From Chryseobacterium oranimense (GTDB lineage Bacteria; Bacteroidota; Bacteroidia; Flavobacteriales; Weeksellaceae), in contig NZ_FQWT01000001.1 of NCBI RefSeq assembly GCF_900129755.1, positions 682,001 through 746,000 on the forward strand: a DNA stretch of 64,000 nucleotides. The letters run 5' to 3'. Below the pieces are notes generated by a model. It was not told the origin of the DNA, did no database searches, and saw only the letters and a list, made by a program, of their open reading frames with translations. Of this stretch, positions 19,704-28,568 are shown piece by piece. The first letter of the stretch is position 1, and each line of letters begins with the position of its first letter. Position numbers and translations under genes: made by a program.

Positions 19704-21824
19704 TTAATTAAGCTGTACCTGGAAATCTTCTCCAAGTGTCAGAACTCCTTCTGTTAAAGCTTCTGAATGGGTACTGAAACCTTTTAGCTTTGAAGTTTTC
19801 CCCTTTAAAACCAAATCTAAAAGCTGTTTATCAGAAATTTTTTTCCCAAATACATCAAAGGTGATTTTGAACCCACAATTTTTAAAATCTGAACATCCCA
19901 CTGCTGCTTTTCCTTTGATCAGGTGGTGTTCTTTACATTTCGGGCACTTTGTTTCTTCCCAGGACTGAAGTTCTTTTTTCTGTGCAGGCTCTCTTTTCTT
20001 TTTTTCCTCTGCTTTTTCCTCTTCCTGCAGCATGATTACTTTTCCTTTCCCGTCAACTACTTTTCGGGTAAGATCGGAAACCATCTGGATCAATTCTTCT
20101 TTAAACTGATTGGCTTCATATTCCCCTTTTTCAATTTTTCGCAGCTTTTGTTCCCATTCTCCGGTCAGTTCGGGACTCTTCAGAAGTTCATCCTCTATGG
20201 TATCAATTAGCTGAATGCCGGTTTGGGTAGCAATGAGATTTTTTCTTTTTTTCTCAATATATTTCCTTTTAAAAAGCGTTTCAATGATATTTGCACGGGT
20301 GGACGGCCTTCCGATTCCATTGTTTTTAAGCAGTTCACGCAGTTCCTCGTCTTCCACCTGTTTTCCAGCAGTTTCCATAGCTCGCAATAGGGTTGCTTCG
20401 GTATATGGCTTAGGTGGTGTGGTTTTTCCCTGATGGATCATAGGATCATGAGGACCGCTTTCCCCTACTTTAAATTCAGGAATGGTCTGCTCCTCTTCTT
20501 TCTCCTTATCTTTATCAGTAACTTCCTCTTTCGGTTCTTTGGCATAAACCGCTCTCCATCCCGGTTCCAGAACCTGTCTTCCGCTGGTTTTGAAAGGAAT
20601 GGTCCCTACTTTCCCTTCCACCAGTGTATTTGAGATTTTACATTCAGGATAAAAAACGGAAATAAAACGTTTCGCAACAAGGTCATAGATCAGCTTTTCT
20701 TCCCTGCTCAAATTTTGAGAAGGCGGAACTTCTGTTGGAATGATCGCGTGGTGGTCCGTTACTTTGGTATCATCAAAAACGGCTTTTGATTTTGGAATCG
20801 GAGCCTCCAGTAACGGGGCAATCAGATCCTGGTAAGGATACATTTTCTGAAGAATGCCTGCTATTTTCGGATATAAGTTATCTGACAGGTAAGTTGTATC
20901 TACACGCGGATAGGTTACGTGCTTTTTTTCGTAGAGACTTTGGATATAATTCAAGGTGTTTTCTGCAGAATATCCGTATTTTTTATTCGCTTCCACCTGA
21001 AGTCCGGTAAGATCGAAAAGCCTTGGATTTTTTTCTTTTCCTTCTTTAATTTCAAAAGAAACGATCTCAAAAGGATTCAATTTCAGGTATTCAAGTCCTT
21101 TTTCTGCCCGGTCTAGGGTTTTTAAACGGTCAATTGCCGCGTTGAAAATAACATCACGGTATTTTGTTTTAAGTTCCCAATATTCTTCAGTGGTAAAAGC
21201 ATCAATTTCTTTCTGACGCTGAACAAGCATCGCCAGAGTCGGAGTCTGTACTCTTCCGATGGAAAGAACGGCCTTATTCCCGCCAAATTTTTTGGTAAAT
21301 AATCTCGTAGCATTAATTCCCAGGAGCCAGTCGCCGATTGCTCTTGCATTTCCGGCCAGATACAGGTTTTTATAATCTTCAGCAGGTTTCAGATTGTCAA
21401 AACCTTCCTTAATAGCTTCTTCGGTAAGAGATGAGATCCACAAACGCTGAACAGGTTTATTACATTTTGCTTTTTGTAAAACCCATCGCTGAATCAGCTC
21501 TCCCTCTTGCCCGGCATCACCACAGTTGATGACTTCATCACATTCCTCCACTAATTTCTCAATCACTTTGAACTGGGCTTCAACGCCTTTGTTCGGAATT
21601 AATTTGATCCCAAAGCTACTTGGAATGATCGGCAGTAAAAATAAATTCCAGGATTTATACTGAGGTCCGTAATCATGCGGTTCTTTCAAAGTGCAGAGAT
21701 GTCCGAATGTCCAGGTCACACAGTATCCGTTGCCCTCCATATAGCCCTGCTTAGGCATTGTAGCACCTAATACTTTGGCGATATCTCTGGCAACACTTGG
21801 CTTTTCGGCAATACAAAGTTTCAT
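19704..21824 (-). CDS. topB: DNA topoisomerase III
   Basis: 706 residues. The TOPRIM domain opens with MKLCIAEKPSVARDIAKVLGA and contains INCGDAGQEGELIQRWVL, whose Asp and Glu bind Mg. SIGRVQTPTLAMLVQRQKEID and the active-site Tyr in HVTYPRVDTTYLSDN identify a type IA topoisomerase. A late NNGIGRPSTRANIIETLFKRKY belongs to the domain IV. A C-terminal zinc-finger-like segment has CPKCKEHHLIKGKAAVGCS then C. It passes single strands to decatenate replication intermediates. A second type IA enzyme of this kind is often carried on mobile elements, but this one sits among housekeeping genes. Confidence 0.93.
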   Translation of the reverse strand: MKLCIAEKPSVARDIAKVLGATMPKQGYMEGNGYCVTWTFGHLCTLKEPHDYGPQYKSWNLFLLPIIPSSFGIKLIPNKGVEAQFKVIEKLVEECDEVINCGDAGQEGELIQRWVLQKAKCNKPVQRLWISSLTEEAIKEGFDNLKPAEDYKNLYLAGNARAIGDWLLGINATRLFTKKFGGNKAVLSIGRVQTPTLAMLVQRQKEIDAFTTEEYWELKTKYRDVIFNAAIDRLKTLDRAEKGLEYLKLNPFEIVSFEIKEGKEKNPRLFDLTGLQVEANKKYGYSAENTLNYIQSLYEKKHVTYPRVDTTYLSDNLYPKIAGILQKMYPYQDLIAPLLEAPIPKSKAVFDDTKVTDHHAIIPTEVPPSQNLSREEKLIYDLVAKRFISVFYPECKISNTLVEGKVGTIPFKTSGRQVLEPGWRAVYAKEPKEEVTDKDKEKEEEQTIPEFKVGESGPHDPMIHQGKTTPPKPYTEATLLRAMETAGKQVEDEELRELLKNNGIGRPSTRANIIETLFKRKYIEKKRKNLIATQTGIQLIDTIEDELLKSPELTGEWEQKLRKIEKGEYEANQFKEELIQMVSDLTRKVVDGKGKVIMLQEEEKAEEKKKREPAQKKELQSWEETKCPKCKEHHLIKGKAAVGCSDFKNCGFKITFDVFGKKISDKQLLDLVLKGKTSKLKGFSTHSEALTEGVLTLGEDFQVQLN

Positions 21825-22151
21825 GAATTTCGGGATTATTGAAGGGGGACAAAAGTCGTGATTTTTTTTGGATTTTGCTAATTTAGTTAGGAGTTGATGT
21901 TTGCTTCATCAGTATAAGTATCTGATAGAAAGGCTAATGAATGATTATATATTGTCAGGTGAAATTGAGTTGCCAATATCACTGAAATATCCGAACCAAC
22001 AAAAAGAAATAATCTGGCTCTTAAATTTCTAATTAATGTATTAACAAAACTTAAAATAACACAAAAAGCTGAAAAACAATATATTAATAAATAAAAAACA
22101 AAAAATATCAAAAAGTCTATAATTTCAGTGGACTAATAAAAATATATGTCC
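21825..22151. other. Intergenic region upstream of the methionine operon leader
   Basis: 327 bp of AT-rich sequence between topB (divergent) and the leader promoter. A 74-codon frame on the minus strand (21887-22111) has low-complexity hydrophobic composition and no promoter, so I do not call it. No conserved RNA fold was recognised. Confidence 0.6.
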
Positions 22152-22159
22152 TATATTTG
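22152..22159 (+). promoter_or_regulatory. -7 element for the methionine operon leader
   Basis: TATATTTG is a perfect TAnnTTTG, 27 bp before the leader ATG at 22187. The -33 element is not obvious. Confidence 0.6.
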
Positions 22160-22186
22160 CAACCGTATTCAGGAAATGAAACAAAA

Positions 22187-22285
22187 ATGAAACAGGAATT
22201 AAAACATCAGTCCCTAAATAAACAGGCCATCAAAACTATGATGATGTGCAACTGTATGCCTATGCATCAGAAATTCCGTGGCTGA
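22187..22285 (+). CDS. Met/Cys-rich leader peptide, attenuator of the EamA-metNIQ operon
   Basis: A 32-codon frame (ATG 22187, TGA 22283-22285). Residues 18-26 read MMMCNCMPM: five Met and two Cys in nine codons, against one Met (the start) elsewhere. It is preceded by a good promoter and followed 26 nt later by a strong terminator hairpin, then by a methionine transporter operon. This is the classic layout of transcription attenuation by ribosome stalling when charged Met-tRNA (or Cys-tRNA) is scarce. The peptide itself probably has no function. A four-codon frame at 22176 overlaps its start and may be incidental. Confidence 0.8.
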   Translation: MKQELKHQSLNKQAIKTMMMCNCMPMHQKFRG

Positions 22286-22310
22286 CCTTGATTTAAATAT
22301 ACCATATTCT

Positions 22311-22345
22311 AAAGGCCTTACCACGTTGTAGGGCCTTTTTATTTT
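22311..22345 (+). terminator. Attenuator terminator of the methionine operon
   Basis: AAAGGCC (22311-22317) pairs with GGCCTTT (22332-22338); a T-G wobble and TAC/GTA extend the stem to 11 pairs with a CACGTT loop. TTTTTATTTT follows. It lies between the leader peptide stop and the first structural gene at 22373. A competing antiterminator pairing was not resolved; the GGCC word at 22224-22227 inside the leader frame is one candidate partner. Confidence 0.85.
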
Positions 22346-22372
22346 AATATAATAATATACAAAAACATACAA

Positions 22373-23368
22373 ATGAGCACTTTTAAAAACAGCTGGCTGG
22401 TGCCGCTCGCATTTATCAATATTTATGTGATTTGGGGAATTACGTTCCTCGCCATTTCTTTCGGTCTTAAAGGATTTCCTCCTTTTATTCTTTCCGGATT
22501 CCGGTTTTTAGCGGCCGGGCTTTTGATGCTGGGATGGCTGGCTGCTAAAGGTGAAAAAGCAAATTCTTTAACCAACTGGAAGAAAAACGGGATTACCGGA
22601 ATATTGATTCTTACCGGAGGAACTGGTCTTGTAGCCTGGGGTGAACAGTATGTATCTGCTTCTGAAGCGGCAATCGCCATTGCAACAGGTCCCTTCTGGT
22701 TCATTGCAATCGACAAGAAAAACTGGAAATACTATTTCTCCGATAAATTCATTCCAATCGGATTGATTATAGGATTTGCAGGCTTAATATTATTCCTGAA
22801 TGGAAGCGTTTCCAATACTCATCATGCAACAGCTGACGGAAAACTGCGGATTTCTGCATTTATTGTACTGGCATTAAGCTCTGTGGCATGGGTTCTGGGA
22901 TCTTTATATTCAAAGAAAAACCCGGCCTCACAGTCAACGCTTATGAATATTGCTCAGCAGCTTATCATTGCCGGAGCTGCTTCCTTTATAATTGCTTCTT
23001 TCAGAAGAGAATGGCACGGTTTTTCATTCTCCAACATTCCTGTATCGGCATGGGCAGGAGTATTGTTCCTGGTGTTTTTCGGATCGATAGTCGCTTATTT
23101 ATCCTACATATGGCTTCTATCTGTGAAGCCGGCAGCATTGGTAAGTACCCATACTTATATTAACCCGATCGTTACGGTATTCGCAGGCTGGATCGTAGCC
23201 GGGCAAACCATTAACGGAAGCCAGATGTACGGCCTATCTGTGATATTATTGGGAGTACTTCTTACCAATACGACCAAATACTTCAGGCTTTCGAAACGCT
23301 CAAAAGTAAAGATCAGGAGAGTGAAAAGGTTCTTCAATAAGACCGTAAGACCGTATCAGCCTATTTAA
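22373..23368 (+). CDS. EamA/DMT superfamily transporter
   Basis: 331 residues, ten predicted membrane helices in two EamA halves (about 10-140 and 160-300). Typical segments are NIYVIWGITFLAISFGLKGFPPFILSGFRFL and PAALVSTHTYINPIVTVFAGW. The C-terminus is strongly basic (RLSKRSKVKIRRVKRF). Family members usually export amino acids or metabolites. It is first in an operon with metNIQ (23-bp gap to metN) behind a Met-responsive leader, so a link to methionine or cysteine movement is likely, although export beside import is unexpected. Confidence 0.85.
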   Translation: MSTFKNSWLVPLAFINIYVIWGITFLAISFGLKGFPPFILSGFRFLAAGLLMLGWLAAKGEKANSLTNWKKNGITGILILTGGTGLVAWGEQYVSASEAAIAIATGPFWFIAIDKKNWKYYFSDKFIPIGLIIGFAGLILFLNGSVSNTHHATADGKLRISAFIVLALSSVAWVLGSLYSKKNPASQSTLMNIAQQLIIAGAASFIIASFRREWHGFSFSNIPVSAWAGVLFLVFFGSIVAYLSYIWLLSVKPAALVSTHTYINPIVTVFAGWIVAGQTINGSQMYGLSVILLGVLLTNTTKYFRLSKRSKVKIRRVKRFFNKTVRPYQPI

Positions 23369-23391
23369 AATTAAAACTATACATTAAAAAA

Positions 23392-24420
23392 ATGATAGAA
23401 ATCAAGAACATTTCAAAAACATTTCATCAAAAAAAGCAGTCTTTCAAAGCACTGGATCAGGTAAGCCTCAGCATAGAAAAGGGGGATATCGTAGGGATCA
23501 TAGGATTTTCCGGTGCAGGAAAAAGTACCCTGATCCGTACCGTAAACCTTCTGGAAAGACCTGACGAAGGCCAGATCATTATCAACGGAAAGGATTTCAC
23601 TAAGCTAAGCTCAAAGCAGCTTGCAGGTGAACGAAAAAAAATTGGAATGATCTTCCAGCATTTTAACCTGCTTTCATCAAGAACGGTTTTTGACAATGTA
23701 GCTCTTTCCTTAGAGCTTGACCATGTAAGTAAAGATGAGATCAATAAAAAAGTAAATGAACTGCTGAAGATCGTAGGACTGGAAAACAAGGCCAATGATT
23801 ATCCTAAGAGCCTTTCCGGAGGGCAGAAACAAAGAGTTGCCATCGCAAGGGCCCTGGCCAATGATCCTTATCTCCTTCTTTGTGATGAAGCGACCAGTGC
23901 ACTGGATCCGGCGACCACACAATCGATTCTGCAGCTTTTAAGGGATATAAATCAAAGACTTGGTATTACCATCCTGCTGATCACCCACGAAATGGAAGTT
24001 ATTAAAGCAGTCTGCAATCATGTTGCGGTGATCGACAAAGGAAGATTATTAGCAAAAGGAACATTAAGCGAGATCATTTCGGACAGGGAAAACCCGGTGA
24101 TCCGACAATTTATAAATTCAGATATCATGACCATACCTCAGGAACTTAATAAAAAACTGCAGAAAGAACCGCAAGACGGTTTATTTCCGCTGGTAGAAAT
24201 AGAACTCAATGAAAATATCAGTGTTGAAAAACTTCTGTCAACCCTTTACGACCAATATAAAATACCTTACAAGCTTCTGAAAGCCGATGTAGAGTACCTT
24301 GGTGACTCCAATTTCGGAAAACTCCTTCTTCAGCTGCAGGGAGAAACTGAAGACAACCAGAAAGCCATTTATTATTTTAACCAGAATAAAATTCAAAATA
24401 CAGTAAAAGGATATGCTTAG
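23392..24420 (+). CDS. metN: Methionine ABC transporter ATP-binding protein
   Basis: 342 residues. Walker A GFSGAGKST (about 38-46), Q-loop FQHFNLL, signature LSGGQKQRVAIARAL, Walker B LLLCDEATSALDP and switch TILLITHEMEV are all intact. Residues after about 260 (GLFPLVEIELNENISVEKLL) form the NIL/ACT-like regulatory domain characteristic of MetN, which binds methionine and inhibits transport when the cell is full. It couples ATP hydrolysis to uptake through MetI. The stop overlaps the metI start by 8 nt. Confidence 0.94.
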   Translation: MIEIKNISKTFHQKKQSFKALDQVSLSIEKGDIVGIIGFSGAGKSTLIRTVNLLERPDEGQIIINGKDFTKLSSKQLAGERKKIGMIFQHFNLLSSRTVFDNVALSLELDHVSKDEINKKVNELLKIVGLENKANDYPKSLSGGQKQRVAIARALANDPYLLLCDEATSALDPATTQSILQLLRDINQRLGITILLITHEMEVIKAVCNHVAVIDKGRLLAKGTLSEIISDRENPVIRQFINSDIMTIPQELNKKLQKEPQDGLFPLVEIELNENISVEKLLSTLYDQYKIPYKLLKADVEYLGDSNFGKLLLQLQGETEDNQKAIYYFNQNKIQNTVKGYA

Positions 24421-25069
24421 TGATTCGGTAATTTCCCTGTTGGGAAAGGGACTTTGGGAAACGGTTTATATGACGTTTGTCTCAGGATTTTTTGGATTTG
24501 TTTTAGGACTTCCGGTCGGAATTCTATTGTTCTTAACAAGGAAAGGCCAGTTGCTGGAAAATACAGCTTATTATAGAGTTACTTCTATCCTGGTTAATAT
24601 TTTCCGCTCTATTCCTTTTATTATTTTGATTGTCTGGATGATTCCATTTACAAGGGTAATTATTGGAACTTCAATTGGAATGAATGCAGCACTGGTTCCG
24701 CTGAGCGTAGGAGCAGCTCCGTTTATTGCCAGGTTGGTGGAAAACAGCCTTCTCGAGGTTCCGCATGGTTTGATAGAAACCGCAAGAGCTTTGGGCGCAT
24801 CACCTTTACAGATCATTCAGAAAGTATTGCTTCCGGAAGCGCTTCCTTCCCTGATAAACAACGCGGCAATCACCTTAATCACATTGGTAGGCTATTCTGC
24901 AATGGGAGGTGCATTGGGTGCAGGCGGTCTAGGGCAGATCGGCTATCAGTATGGGTATATCGGCTATGATGCTGTGATTATGAATGTAGTTCTGGTACTG
25001 CTTGTCGTATTGGTATTTATCATACAGTTTGCAGGAGACAGATTAGCAAAGAAATTCGACCACAGGTAA
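24413..25069 (+). CDS. metI: Methionine ABC transporter permease
   Basis: 218 residues with five membrane helices. The EAA loop that docks to MetN is ETARALGASPLQIIQKVLLPEALP. Features such as GFFGFVLGLPVGILLFLTRKGQ and GYSAMGGALGAGGLGQIGYQYGY are typical MetI. It overlaps metN, and metQ follows after 54 bp that contain a small hairpin repeat. Confidence 0.93.
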   Translation: MLSDSVISLLGKGLWETVYMTFVSGFFGFVLGLPVGILLFLTRKGQLLENTAYYRVTSILVNIFRSIPFIILIVWMIPFTRVIIGTSIGMNAALVPLSVGAAPFIARLVENSLLEVPHGLIETARALGASPLQIIQKVLLPEALPSLINNAAITLITLVGYSAMGGALGAGGLGQIGYQYGYIGYDAVIMNVVLVLLVVLVFIIQFAGDRLAKKFDHR

Positions 25070-25080
25070 ATACAATAACA

Positions 25081-25097
25081 GAGGCTTCGAGCACCTC
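25081..25097 (+). repeat. GGCTTCG hairpin repeat, copy before metQ
   Basis: GAGGCTTCGAGCACCTC folds into a short hairpin (GAGG/CCTC) and continues CAGCCAG. The related sequence at 26013-26041 lies just after metQ, so two copies of GGCTTCG-N6-CTCAGCCA flank that gene. Confidence 0.5.
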
Positions 25098-25123
25098 AGC
25101 CAGCTCTTTAAAAAAAAATTCTA

Positions 25124-25942
25124 ATGAAAAAAATAAACATTCTAGGCCTTTTAGCGGCCGGACTCTTCCTATTTAATGCATGTTCAGGAAAAAAAGATGA
25201 TCCGAATCATATTGTAGTAGGGATTACTTACGGGCCGGAAATGGAAATTGCCGTAGCAGCAAAAAAAGTAGCTAAAGAAAAATATAATCTTGATGTGGAG
25301 CTTATTCCGTTCAATGATTATGTAGTTCCGAATGAGGCTTTAAACAACGGAGATATCGAGGCTAATGCCTTCCAGCATGTTCCCTATCTTAACGAGCAGT
25401 CGAGACAGAGAGGGTACAAACTTGCTGTAGTCGGGAATACTTTTGTGTATCCTATCGTTGCTTATTCAAAAAAGATCAGAAATATTAGCCAGCTGCAGAA
25501 CGGAAGTACAATCGTTATTCCCAATGATCCTACAAACGAAGGCCGGTCATTACTCCTTCTTCAGAAAAACGGGCTGTTAAAATTAAGGGAAGGAACCGGA
25601 TTATTACCTAAAGTTACCGACATCACAGAAAATCCAAAACAATTGAAAATCCTGGAAATTGAAGCCCCTCAGCTGCCAAGAGTATTGGATGACAGAGAAG
25701 TGGTTATTGCAATCATCAATAATAATTTCGCTTCGCAGGCTGGATTAGATGCAGAAAAACAGGGTGTTTTCAGTGAAGATAAAGATTCACCATATGTGAA
25801 TGTTATTGTTACGACCCATGACAATGAAAATTCTGCAAAAGTCAAAAACTTTGTAAAAGCATACCAGTCAGAGGCTGTGGTTAAAAAAGCGGAAGAAATT
25901 TTTAAAGGCGGAGCAGTGAAGGGATGGGCAGATCATGAGTGA
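25124..25942 (+). CDS. metQ: Methionine-binding lipoprotein
   Basis: 272 residues. A lipoprotein signal ends at the lipobox LFNAC (Cys near residue 20). The NlpA/MetQ family core follows: HIVVGITYGPEMEIAVAAKKVAKEKYNLDVELIPFNDYVVPNEALNNGDIEANAFQH is typical, as are VYPIVAYSKKI and IPNDPTNEGRSLLLLQ. Anchored to the membrane, it captures methionine and delivers it to MetNI. It completes the operon. Confidence 0.94.
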   Translation: MKKINILGLLAAGLFLFNACSGKKDDPNHIVVGITYGPEMEIAVAAKKVAKEKYNLDVELIPFNDYVVPNEALNNGDIEANAFQHVPYLNEQSRQRGYKLAVVGNTFVYPIVAYSKKIRNISQLQNGSTIVIPNDPTNEGRSLLLLQKNGLLKLREGTGLLPKVTDITENPKQLKILEIEAPQLPRVLDDREVVIAIINNNFASQAGLDAEKQGVFSEDKDSPYVNVIVTTHDNENSAKVKNFVKAYQSEAVVKKAEEIFKGGAVKGWADHE

Positions 25943-26012
25943 TGCGAATTTTTGAGTTCCTGGGTGTGGGTTTCAGGTTGTATGCCATAACATAAAGAAC
26001 TCTCCCAAAAAA

Positions 26013-26041
26013 CTGGTGGCTTCGGGAGCCTCAGCCACCAG
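26013..26041 (+). repeat. GGCTTCG hairpin repeat, copy after metQ
   Basis: CTGGTGGCT (26013-26021) pairs perfectly with AGCCACCAG (26033-26041), with TCGGGAGCCTC between. It is 71 nt beyond the metQ stop and might end the operon transcript, although no T run follows. See the copy at 25081. Confidence 0.6.
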
Positions 26042-26168
26042 ATATTGTCCTTTATCAATATTGATGAAATCATTAACCTTCTCAGAACCCGGAACTCGAA
26101 ACCCTAAAACTCTTCAACACTCAAACTTCTTAAACTTAAAATTAATTGGCTTATTTTTATTTTCTCAA

Positions 26169-26199
26169 TTTGAGATAATAAAAATTTTACTTACTTTTG
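26169..26199 (+). promoter_or_regulatory. Promoter of bglX
   Basis: TTTG (26169-26172), 19 bp, TACTTTTG (26192-26199): an exact match to the Bacteroidota consensus. It fixes the bglX start at the ATG 26224, because in-frame TTG codons at 26197 and 26200 lie in or at the edge of the -7 element. Confidence 0.8.
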
Positions 26200-26223
26200 T
26201 TGTTAATCAATAAAAGGCATTGT

Positions 26224-28485
26224 ATGTTCAAGAAAACCGCCATTGTAAGTTTATTCACTCTTATTTCTGCTTCATATATGGCTCAGACTCAAACCCTACC
26301 CATCTATTTAGATGAATCAAAACCTGTGGAACAGCGTATTCAGGATGCTCTTTCAAGAATGACGCTTGAAGAAAAAGTAGCAATGCTGCATGCACAGTCC
26401 AAATTCAGCTCACCCGGTGTTCCAAGACTGGGAATTCCCGAATTCTGGACAACAGACGGTCCTCACGGGGTACGGCCTGAAGTGATGTGGGACGAATGGG
26501 ACCAGGCCGGATGGACCAATGACTCGATCATAGCCTACCCTGCCCTTACAGCACTTTCTGCAACATGGAACAAGAAAATGTCATGGAATTACGGAAAAGC
26601 CCTTGGTGAAGAAGCCCGCTACAGAAAAAAAGATATCCTCCTCGGACCCGGAGTTAATATTTACAGAACTCCGCTGAACGGAAGAAACTTTGAATACATG
26701 GGGGAAGACCCGTACTTAACTTCAAAAATGGTGGTTCCTTATATCAAAGGGGTTCAATCTAACGGGGTCGCTACTTCTGTGAAGCATTTTGCTTTAAACA
26801 ACCAGGAAATGTTCCGCCATACCAGTAACGTTAATGTAGATGACAGAGCACTTTACGAAATCTATCTTCCGCCATTCAAAGCAGCAGTAACCGAAGGTGA
26901 TTCGTGGACAATCATGGGGGCTTATGATATGTACAAAAACCAATATGCCAGCCAGAATCAATATCTTTTGAATGATATTCTGAAAAAGGAATGGGGCTAC
27001 AAAGGTGTTGTATTGTCTGACTGGGGAGCGGTAAACAATACAGAGCAGGCCATCCACAACGGACTGGACCTTGAATTCGGCAGCTGGACGAACGGACTTT
27101 CTAAAGGAACTAAAAACGCATACGATAATTATTATCTGGCAAAACCCTACTTAGATCTTATCAAATCCGGAAAAGTAGGAACTAAAGAACTTGACGACAA
27201 GGTGACGAGACTCCTACGCCTGGCTTATAAAACCACGATGAACAGGAACAAACCTTTCGGAAATGTTGCTTCTGAGGAGCATAAGGCTGTAGCCAAAGAA
27301 ATCGGGGAAGAAGGTATTGTACTGCTGAAAAATCAAGGAAACGTACTTCCTATTGATGTTAATAAAGCTAAAAAAATTGCCGTTATCGGCGAAAATGCCA
27401 TTAAGGTAATGACCGTCGGCGGAGGTTCTTCATCGCTAAAAGTAAAATATGAAACCCTTCCATTAGATGGAATTAAAAACAGGTTTGGAAAACAGGCCGA
27501 TGTACAGTACGCAAGAGGTTATGTGGGCGATATCGGCGGAGAATACAACGGGGTAAAATCCGGCCAGAATCTGAAAGATGACCGTCCTGCAGAAGAATTG
27601 CTTAACGAAGCCGTAGAACTGGCAAAAAATTCCGATTACGTGATTTTCGTGGGAGGACTGAATAAATCTGATTTCCAGGACAGCGAAGGTAACGACAGAA
27701 AAAGCTACGGACTTCCTTACAATCAGGACCATGTGATTTCGGCGTTGGCAAAAGCCAATAAAAACCTTGCAGTAGTTCTGGTTTCCGGAAATGCAGTCGC
27801 CATGCCTTGGATCAAGGAGGTTCCTTCTGTACTTCAATCCTGGTATCTTGGGTCTGAAGCCGGTAATTCTATCGCTTCTGTTTTGGCTGGTGACGCCAAT
27901 CCTTCCGGAAAACTTCCGTTTACATTCCCTGTGAAACTCGAAGATAATTCAGCGCACCGATTGGGAGAGTATCCCGGACAGAAAGACGAACTGGCAGCCG
28001 GAAAAGGTAAAGACCAGAAGAACCCGATCAATATTACTTACAATGAAAGTATTTTTGTAGGATACCGCTGGCATGACACGAAAAAGATAAAACCTTTATT
28101 CAGCTTCGGACATGGATTGAGCTATACCACATTTGAATTCGGAAAAGCAACGGCTGATAAAAATGTGATGTCTCAGGATGATAAGATCACTTTTACCGTA
28201 ATTGTAAAAAATACAGGGAAGAGAGCAGGTGCTGAAGTGGCACAGCTTTACATCAGTGATATCAAAGCTTCCGTACCTCGCCCTGCAAAAGAACTGAAAG
28301 GGTTTGAAAAAGTATTTTTAAATCCCGGCGAACAGAAAGAAGTAACCTTTACCATTGATAAAACATCTCTGAGCTATTTTGATGCTGAAAAGCATGACTG
28401 GGTAGCTGAACCCGGAGATTTTGAAGCACAGATCGGTAATTCTTCTGATGCTATCAAGACGAAGGTGAAATTTACATTGAAGTAG
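26224..28485 (+). CDS. bglX: Periplasmic GH3 beta-glucosidase
   Basis: 753 residues from ATG 26224, starting with a signal peptide (MFKKTAIVSLFTLISASYMAQ). The GH3 N-terminal barrel contains FWTTDGPHGVRPE, LGPGVNIYRTPLNGRNFEYMGEDP, VATSVKHFALNNQE and the nucleophile motif GVVLSDWGAV (Asp266). The GH3 C-terminal domain (VLLKNQGNVLP onward) and a fibronectin III-like domain (VIVKNTGKRAGAEVAQLYI) complete the BglX layout. It releases terminal beta-D-glucose from oligosaccharides or glycosides. It is monocistronic, with its own promoter and terminator. Confidence 0.92.
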   Translation: MFKKTAIVSLFTLISASYMAQTQTLPIYLDESKPVEQRIQDALSRMTLEEKVAMLHAQSKFSSPGVPRLGIPEFWTTDGPHGVRPEVMWDEWDQAGWTNDSIIAYPALTALSATWNKKMSWNYGKALGEEARYRKKDILLGPGVNIYRTPLNGRNFEYMGEDPYLTSKMVVPYIKGVQSNGVATSVKHFALNNQEMFRHTSNVNVDDRALYEIYLPPFKAAVTEGDSWTIMGAYDMYKNQYASQNQYLLNDILKKEWGYKGVVLSDWGAVNNTEQAIHNGLDLEFGSWTNGLSKGTKNAYDNYYLAKPYLDLIKSGKVGTKELDDKVTRLLRLAYKTTMNRNKPFGNVASEEHKAVAKEIGEEGIVLLKNQGNVLPIDVNKAKKIAVIGENAIKVMTVGGGSSSLKVKYETLPLDGIKNRFGKQADVQYARGYVGDIGGEYNGVKSGQNLKDDRPAEELLNEAVELAKNSDYVIFVGGLNKSDFQDSEGNDRKSYGLPYNQDHVISALAKANKNLAVVLVSGNAVAMPWIKEVPSVLQSWYLGSEAGNSIASVLAGDANPSGKLPFTFPVKLEDNSAHRLGEYPGQKDELAAGKGKDQKNPINITYNESIFVGYRWHDTKKIKPLFSFGHGLSYTTFEFGKATADKNVMSQDDKITFTVIVKNTGKRAGAEVAQLYISDIKASVPRPAKELKGFEKVFLNPGEQKEVTFTIDKTSLSYFDAEKHDWVAEPGDFEAQIGNSSDAIKTKVKFTLK

Positions 28486-28511
28486 TCATCATATTAGTAT
28501 ATTTAATTTTG

Positions 28512-28535
28512 AAGCAGGTTCTAAGGGGCCTGTTT
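28512..28535 (+). terminator. Intrinsic terminator after bglX
   Basis: A stem from CAGGTTC (28515-28521) with GGGCCTG (28526-28532), including two G-T pairs and a TAAG loop, is extended by AAG/TTT pairs and followed by TTTTTT. Confidence 0.7.
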
Positions 28536-28568
28536 TTTACATTCTATTCCTCTTCAGCATTGACTTTA

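Noticed and set aside
21887..22111. 74-codon minus-strand frame upstream of the methionine leader
   Set aside because: Low-complexity hydrophobic composition, no promoter, and no recognisable family.
22176..22190. Four-codon frame overlapping the leader peptide start
   Set aside because: Too short to interpret; its stop overlaps the leader ATG, so coupling is possible but unsupported.
26016..26213. 65-codon frame between metQ and bglX
   Set aside because: It crosses a hairpin repeat and the bglX promoter and has no family likeness.
26197..26223. Upstream TTG start for bglX
   Set aside because: It lies inside the -7 element of a consensus promoter; ATG 26224 begins a proper signal peptide.
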